From assembly GCA_903910245.1 (NCBI GenBank), contig CAIVYX010000013.1:1-10719 (forward strand): a stretch of DNA of 10,719 bases. The letters run 5' to 3'. The first letter of the stretch is position 1, and each line of letters begins with the position of its first letter. The stretch comes from an uncultured Opitutia bacterium. GTDB lineage: Bacteria; Verrucomicrobiota; Verrucomicrobiia; Opitutales; UBA953. Below are positions 7,801 through 10,719 of the stretch, piece after piece. The notes beneath the pieces are model-generated. The model did not search any database. It had not been told where the DNA came from and saw nothing but the letters and a program-made list of their open reading frames with translations. The position numbers and the translations under genes are program-made.

Positions 7801-8709
7801 ATGAAACCTAGGTTCTTACTGGCCGGGATACTTTTCCTCGCCACCACCCTCAGCCTTGCCGCACTCGATAAAGAGGCGGCCAAGAAGGAAGACCCGCAGC
7901 CCAAACCGGCCGCGGACAAGGAGAGCAAACGCCCGCGACGGGCGGCGGCGGGCGAGGTCACCAGCTCACTGCACTTCACTTGGTGGGATGAACCGCCGAT
8001 GGCAGAAGGTGAACGCGTAGAACTAGCCATCCAAGTGGATAAAACAATCACGCCGTTCCTCGTCGGCCAGATGCAGATCAGCCCCGCCATCGCATACGTC
8101 GGCCCTGGGGTGGTAACCATCGTCCGCAAGACCAAGACCCAGGTCGAAGAGCTCGACAAGAAGGGCCAGCCCGTCACGCGTTCCATCGAGAATTGGGTGC
8201 CATTCGCTAGCTGTGCGGTGCCGGCCAACCAGCCCGAAGTGCTCGTTCTGCTGATGGCTATCCCAGGTAAGCCGCAGGCGGTCGCCAGGGCCTTCGACAT
8301 CAACCCGGAGAACTTCCCGTTCGGCTCCTTCCACATCCTGAACTTCAGCAAAGCCCGCGTCGGCTGCAGCCTCGGAGGCAAGGTCTTCTTCGCCGAGCCG
8401 GGCCAGCGGGCGAAGAGCCCGCTGGTAATGACCCAGCGTCAGGTGCTTAACTTCCGCTTGGCGGTGTTCGAGACCGGCGGCGCTCAGCGCCGTCTCTACT
8501 CCACGCCAATCATCCTGGATGAACGGACGCGTCGCCTCTACTTCGTGACCGAAGTTCCCAGCGTTGAGATTGAGCAGCGATACGAAACTCGCACCTTGGT
8601 CGACTATCGCCAAGTCCAGTCGGCCGCAGCCGAAGAGCCGACTCCGGAAAAGCCTGAGCCGAAAGCCACGAAGGCTTCGACCAAGGCCGCCCCTAAGGCC
8701 GAGAAGTAA
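7801..8709 (+). CDS. Secreted protein of unknown function
   Basis: The 302-residue product starts with a clear Sec signal peptide: basic MKPR, a hydrophobic core FLLAGILFLATTLSL, and a likely cleavage near SLA-A (residues 18-21). A charged Lys/Pro/Ala linker follows to about residue 50, then a globular region of about 220 residues beginning LHFTWWDEPP and rich in predicted beta strands. It contains FPFGSFHILNFSKARVGCSLGGKVFFAEPG, which has the look of a beta-sandwich seen in exported verrucomicrobial proteins (impression only). The tail from about residue 275 is low-complexity Lys/Ala/Pro/Glu. Two cysteines are visible, in FASCAV and RVGCSL. The ATG lies 5 nt after the giant gene's stop, so the two are almost certainly cotranscribed and may act together in the envelope. 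I cannot name a family. Confidence 0.85.
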   Translation: MKPRFLLAGILFLATTLSLAALDKEAAKKEDPQPKPAADKESKRPRRAAAGEVTSSLHFTWWDEPPMAEGERVELAIQVDKTITPFLVGQMQISPAIAYVGPGVVTIVRKTKTQVEELDKKGQPVTRSIENWVPFASCAVPANQPEVLVLLMAIPGKPQAVARAFDINPENFPFGSFHILNFSKARVGCSLGGKVFFAEPGQRAKSPLVMTQRQVLNFRLAVFETGGAQRRLYSTPIILDERTRRLYFVTEVPSVEIEQRYETRTLVDYRQVQSAAAEEPTPEKPEPKATKASTKAAPKAEK

Positions 8710-8712
8710 GCC

Positions 8713-9432
8713 TCAGAGGCCCGCGGCGGCTTCTTGATCGGCCAGCCAGGTCACCCGGGACGCGTGCCCACGTAGCACCTGCCCAGGGTGAAGTTTCGGC
8801 GCGAATTCCCCACAAGCTATCTCACGGAGGGCGGCGGCTTTGCCGGTGCCCCCGACGAGCACCACGATGGCAGCGCACTGCGCCAGGCCAACTTCGGTGA
8901 TGGTCAGGCGCCAGCCGCGGCCGGGCCACTCCGTGGCGGTGAAGCGAGGGCCGCCCTTCTGGCCGATGAGCGGGCACTGCGGCCAGAGGGAGGCGATATG
9001 GCTGTCGTCGCCGAGGCCGAGGACGCAGAGGTCAAAGGCCTTGGCCGGCGAACGCAGGGCCCAGGCGGCATCGTAGGCAGCCGCAGCTTCGACCGGGGAT
9101 AGCTCGACGGGCCAAGGGAAGCGGCGGGCGGCGGGGACGCCGAGCGTATCGAGCATACCGCGAGTAGCGTGGCCAAAATTCGAATCGTCGGAAGCGAGCG
9201 GCACGCAACGTTCGTCGCTCACGTGCCAGTCGATGCGCGCGATGGCTTCGGCCGTGAGCGCCCCCGTGCGGACGGCCCAGGCATAGAAAGCCTTGGGCGT
9301 GGAACCGCCGCTGAGGCCGACGGAGGCCGGGCCGCGGGCGGCCAGGTCGTTGATGCGGCGGGCGAGCTCGGCAAAAGAATCCTCACGGGACAGCACGCGG
9401 ACCTTGCCGGCGGAAGTGGCGATGTCGGACAT
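8713..9432 (-). CDS. pgl: 6-phosphogluconolactonase
   Basis: The 239-residue protein would hydrolyse 6-phosphogluconolactone to 6-phosphogluconate in the oxidative pentose phosphate pathway, in the cytosol. The SugarP isomerase-like fold motifs are all present: SGGSTPK at residues 41-47 (phosphate binding), SDERCVP at 72-78 followed by SN at 84-85, GLGDDSHIASLWP at 139-151 (the catalytic His block, with Ser where the family usually has Gly in DGH), RLTIT at 175-179 and GGTGKA at 194-199. The length fits the family (about 220-260). The ATG at 9432 is chosen because the motif-bearing domain begins there. An in-frame extension back to 9636 would only translate intergenic repeats. It converges on the 302-residue gene with 3 nt between stop codons. 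No zwf or gnd gene is in the window. The upstream region is the repeat-rich element at 9451-9757. Confidence 0.93.
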   Translation of the reverse strand: MSDIATSAGKVRVLSREDSFAELARRINDLAARGPASVGLSGGSTPKAFYAWAVRTGALTAEAIARIDWHVSDERCVPLASDDSNFGHATRGMLDTLGVPAARRFPWPVELSPVEAAAAYDAAWALRSPAKAFDLCVLGLGDDSHIASLWPQCPLIGQKGGPRFTATEWPGRGWRLTITEVGLAQCAAIVVLVGGTGKAAALREIACGEFAPKLHPGQVLRGHASRVTWLADQEAAAGL

Positions 9433-9452
9433 GGGGGGAAGTATTGGGAGCG

Positions 9453-9480
9453 GAGTATGGAGTATCGAGTATAGAGTATG
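9453..9480. repeat. Four tandem heptamers GAGTATN
   Basis: Units are GAGTATG, GAGTATC, GAGTATA and GAGTATG with no gaps. On the minus strand the array ends about 20 nt before the pgl ATG, so it lies in the pgl leader or promoter zone. On that strand the units read as TATACTC/GATACTC and include TATACT, one base from a consensus -10 box. Confidence 0.9.
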
Positions 9481-9497
9481 GAAGGAAGTAGGTGGTG

Positions 9498-9518
9498 GCG
9501 GTTGGCGGTTAGCGGTTG
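9498..9518. repeat. Three tandem heptamers GCGGTTN
   Basis: Units are GCGGTTG, GCGGTTA and GCGGTTG. The period is 7, as in the GAGTATN array 17 nt away, but the sequence is unrelated, and only the last base of each unit varies. Confidence 0.85.
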
Positions 9519-9532
9519 GACGCTCAAAGGGA

Positions 9533-9547
9533 AACCGGAGACCGGTT
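9533..9547. repeat. Small perfect hairpin AACCGG-AGA-CCGGTT
   Basis: A 6-bp perfect stem with a 3-nt loop lies between the GCGGTTN array and the first REP-like hairpin. It has no T-run, so it is not called a terminator. Confidence 0.6.
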
Positions 9548-9565
9548 GATTGGCTGGGGCATAAG

Positions 9566-9590
9566 GGTGGGGCGCGACTGCGTCGCGTCC
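9566..9590 (+). repeat. REP-like hairpin, copy 1
   Basis: A GGTGG foot is followed by the stem-loop CGCGAC-TGC-GTCGCG (9573-9587), extended by GGG/TCC to nine pairs including one G-U. A GTAG/GTGG tetranucleotide at the 5' base of a hairpin is the described hallmark of RAYT-associated REP sequences. It is followed at once by a second stem, CGTCCG-TGGG-CGGACG (9586-9601), which overlaps it and could form as an alternative. Confidence 0.6.
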
Positions 9591-9606
9591 GTGGGCGGAC
9601 GGAGTT

Positions 9607-9618
9607 CGGAACGTTCCG
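9607..9618. repeat. 12-bp perfect palindrome
   Basis: CGGAACGTTCCG is a perfect palindrome lying between the two REP-like arms. It could be a dimeric protein binding site or part of the element core; nothing more can be said from sequence. Confidence 0.6.
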
Positions 9619-9635
9619 TGATCTAGCCCGGCGCA

Positions 9636-9647
9636 ACGCACGTGCGT
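9636..9647. repeat. 12-bp perfect palindrome
   Basis: ACGCACGTGCGT is a second perfect palindrome near the inner end of the second REP-like arm. Both palindromes sit in the 65-nt core of the element. Confidence 0.6.
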
Positions 9648-9655
9648 CGGCGAAC

Positions 9656-9681
9656 GGACGCCACGCAGTGGCGCCCCTACC
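9656..9681 (-). repeat. REP-like hairpin, copy 2 (inverted)
   Basis: Read on the minus strand it begins GGTAGGGG, giving a GTAG foot, and forms CGCCAC-TGC-GTGGCG with the same loop and flanks as copy 1. The one stem difference from copy 1 (G-C replaced by C-G at the fourth pair) is compensated on both sides, so the structure is preserved. The copies face each other as an inverted pair. Confidence 0.6.
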
Positions 9682-9691
9682 TAGGAAACAT

Positions 9692-9717
9692 AAAGGGCGT
9701 CCTTGCGGACGCCCTTT
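9692..9717 (-). terminator. nrdA: Intrinsic terminator after nrdA
   Basis: On the minus strand GGGCGTCC-GCAA-GGACGCCC forms an 8-bp GC-rich stem with a GNRA-type loop, extended to 11 pairs by flanking AAA/TTT and followed by a T-rich TTTATGTTT. It lies about 48 nt after the nrdA stop, the right place to end that transcript. On the plus strand the same hairpin is followed by TTTTC and could also work, so it may be bidirectional. Confidence 0.8.
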
Positions 9718-9727
9718 TCAACCCACC

Positions 9728-9755
9728 GATACTCTATACTCGGAACTCGATACTC
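9728..9755. repeat. Four heptamers NATACTC-type, inverted relative to the left array
   Basis: Units are GATACTC, TATACTC, GGAACTC and GATACTC; one unit is degenerate. The reverse complement aligns unit for unit with the array at 9453-9480 (24 of 28 positions), and the next two outer bases (CG) also match. It ends 9 nt from the nrdA stop codon. Confidence 0.85.
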
Positions 9756-9764
9756 CGATCAGTC

Positions 9765-10719
9765 TTACTGGCAGGACTCGCAGGGGCCACCGTTACGCAT
9801 GGCCTCGATGGAGCAGGCGATCTTCTCGGCTTCGGTATAAGTCGGCTTCTCGACCGTGGCGGGCGTGGGCGCCTTCTCGACCGTGGCCTTCTCGATATTG
9901 GAAGCGCCGAGGGTGCGGAGGTAGTAGGTAGTCTTGAGACCGGTGCGCCACGCGTACTGGTACATGTGCGAGAGCATCTTCAGGTCCGGGGTCGGGAGGA
10001 AGAGGTTCAGCGACTGGGCCTGGTCGATCCACTTCTGGCGGCGGGCGGCGGCGTCGATGAGCCACTTGTTCTCGATGGTAAAAGCGGTGAGGTACTTGTC
10101 CTTGATGACCTGCGGGATCTCCGGGATGTCCTTGAGCTCGCCGTCGAAGTACTTGACCTGCTGCATCATCTCCTGACTCCAGAGACCGAGCTTCTTGAGG
10201 TCGCGGACCAGGTAGCCGTTGAGTTCGGTGAACTCGCCGGAGAGGTTGCTCTTCACGAAGAGGTTCTTGTAGGTCGGTTCGATGCAGGGCGAACTGCCGA
10301 CGATATTGGAGATCGTGGCGGTCGGGGCGATGGCGAGCACGTTGGAGTTACGCATGCCGTGCTTGGCGATCTTGGCGCGAACCGGAGCCCAATCCATGAG
10401 ACCGCCGCGCTTAACCTCAATCGGTTCGCCGCGTTCCTGCTCGAGGAGGTCGACGGTGTCCTGCGGGAGCAGGCCGCGGTCCCACTTGGAACCCTTGTAG
10501 GTGCTGTAGGTACCGCGTTCGGCGGCGAGATCGGAGGAGGTCTCGTAGGCGTAGTAAGCCACGGCTTCCATGATTTCGTCGTTGAACTCGACGGCGGCAT
10601 CGGAGGCGAAGGAGATATCGCGGCGGTAGAGGCAATCCTGGAGACCCATCACGCCCATGCCAACCGGACGGTGGCGGAGGTTGGAGACCTCGGCGGCCTT
10701 GGTCGGGTAGAAGTTGATG
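9765..10719 (-). CDS. nrdA: Class I ribonucleoside-diphosphate reductase, alpha subunit, C-terminal part
   Basis: The frame is open from the right edge to a TAA at 9767-9765, giving 317 residues of the C-terminal part; the N-terminus and the active-site Cys/Glu region lie outside. The enzyme reduces ribonucleoside diphosphates to deoxy forms with an NrdB radical partner. Visible family marks are RHRPVGMGVMGLQD at the start, GLLPQDT, IAPTATISNIVGSSPCIEPTY (the phosphate-binding segment before the end of the barrel), TTYYLRTLGA with the Tyr-Tyr pair of the radical transfer path (codons at 9921-9926), and a C-terminal CESCQ whose two cysteines (9771-9773, 9780-9782) would re-reduce the active site. 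A Pro/Glu/Val/Thr/Lys-rich linker (VEKAPTPATVEKPTYTEAEK) joins the barrel to the Cys tail, as expected for a flexible swinging arm. The gene ends at the terminator 9692-9717. Confidence 0.96.
   Translation of the reverse strand, partial: INFYPTKAAEVSNLRHRPVGMGVMGLQDCLYRRDISFASDAAVEFNDEIMEAVAYYAYETSSDLAAERGTYSTYKGSKWDRGLLPQDTVDLLEQERGEPIEVKRGGLMDWAPVRAKIAKHGMRNSNVLAIAPTATISNIVGSSPCIEPTYKNLFVKSNLSGEFTELNGYLVRDLKKLGLWSQEMMQQVKYFDGELKDIPEIPQVIKDKYLTAFTIENKWLIDAAARRQKWIDQAQSLNLFLPTPDLKMLSHMYQYAWRTGLKTTYYLRTLGASNIEKATVEKAPTPATVEKPTYTEAEKIACSIEAMRNGGPCESCQ

Larger units (their letters stand above)
9451..9757. repeat. Composite nested inverted-repeat element between nrdA and pgl
   Basis: The 332-nt gap between nrdA and pgl has no gene. 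It is almost wholly built of repeats arranged as a nested inverted structure. The outer arms are 28-bp heptamer arrays (9453-9480 and 9728-9755, inverted, 24 of 28 positions matching) and the inner arms are two REP-like hairpins (9566-9590 and 9656-9681, inverted). Between the arms lie another heptamer array, small hairpins, two 12-bp palindromes and a terminator. The layout is like a REPIN/BIME or a small non-autonomous mobile element; no transposase is present. The boundaries are those of the outer inverted repeats. Confidence 0.6.

Noticed and set aside
8023..8613. Minus-strand ORF of 196 codons within the 302-residue secreted protein gene
   Set aside because: It overlaps a gene with a clear signal peptide and operon spacing and has no start context or motifs, so it is judged a shadow.
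8697..8743. Inverted repeat GGCCGA/TCGGCC with inner GAAG/CTTC spanning the convergent gene ends
   Set aside because: The stem is interrupted by a bulge and a long loop, lies mostly in coding sequence, and has no T-run, so a bidirectional terminator is not supported. The short palindrome GCCTCAGAGGC at 8710-8720 is also too weak.
9433..9636. N-terminal extension of pgl to an upstream ATG at 9636
   Set aside because: It would add 68 residues translated from the heptamer arrays and REP-like repeats. The lactonase domain begins right after the ATG at 9432, giving the family's normal length.
9453..9755. CRISPR array considered for the short repeats
   Set aside because: The units are 7 bp and contiguous without spacers, and no cas genes are nearby.

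Overview
The window is GC-rich (Gram-negative style gene content) and most resembles a member of the Verrucomicrobiota, possibly an Opitutae-like lineage. The main reason is the giant ORF at 1925-7795. Its N-terminal membrane/pseudopilin-like segment, the GPDQRVT-AD motif just after it, and the C-terminal block around RGPFMSLGDFINRR look like the 'Verru_Chthon cassette protein A' family known from verrucomicrobia. Taxonomy and family are recalled from memory, not searched.

Layout. (1) Positions 1-1743, minus strand: a compact three-gene operon in the order exbB-type proton channel subunit, exbD-type subunit (4-bp ATGA overlap), then after 6 nt an M42-family metallo-aminopeptidase that runs off the left edge. 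(2) Positions 1744-1924: an AT-rich divergent intergenic region with a 10-bp tandem direct repeat, presumably carrying promoters for both sides. (3) Positions 1925-8709, plus strand: the 1956-residue surface/pilin-like protein, followed 5 nt later by a 302-residue secreted protein of unknown function. (4) Positions 8713-9432, minus strand and convergent: 6-phosphogluconolactonase. (5) Positions 9433-9764: a 332-nt non-coding stretch packed with repeats. It holds inverted heptamer arrays at both ends, a second heptamer array, an inverted pair of REP-like hairpins with a compensatory base-pair change, two 12-bp perfect palindromes and a strong hairpin terminator. (6) Positions 9765-10719, minus strand: the C-terminal part of a class I ribonucleotide reductase large subunit, cut by the right edge.

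The genes do not form one pathway. The ExbB/ExbD pair would energise an outer-membrane or envelope process from the proton gradient, and the plus-strand pair is exported or membrane-anchored. Pgl (pentose phosphate pathway) and NrdA (dNTP synthesis) are housekeeping enzymes. The most unusual structure is the 307-bp nested inverted-repeat element between nrdA and pgl, which looks like a REPIN/BIME or small non-autonomous element carrying heptad repeats. The most unusual protein is the giant one, which appears here without prepilin-like cassette partners next to it.
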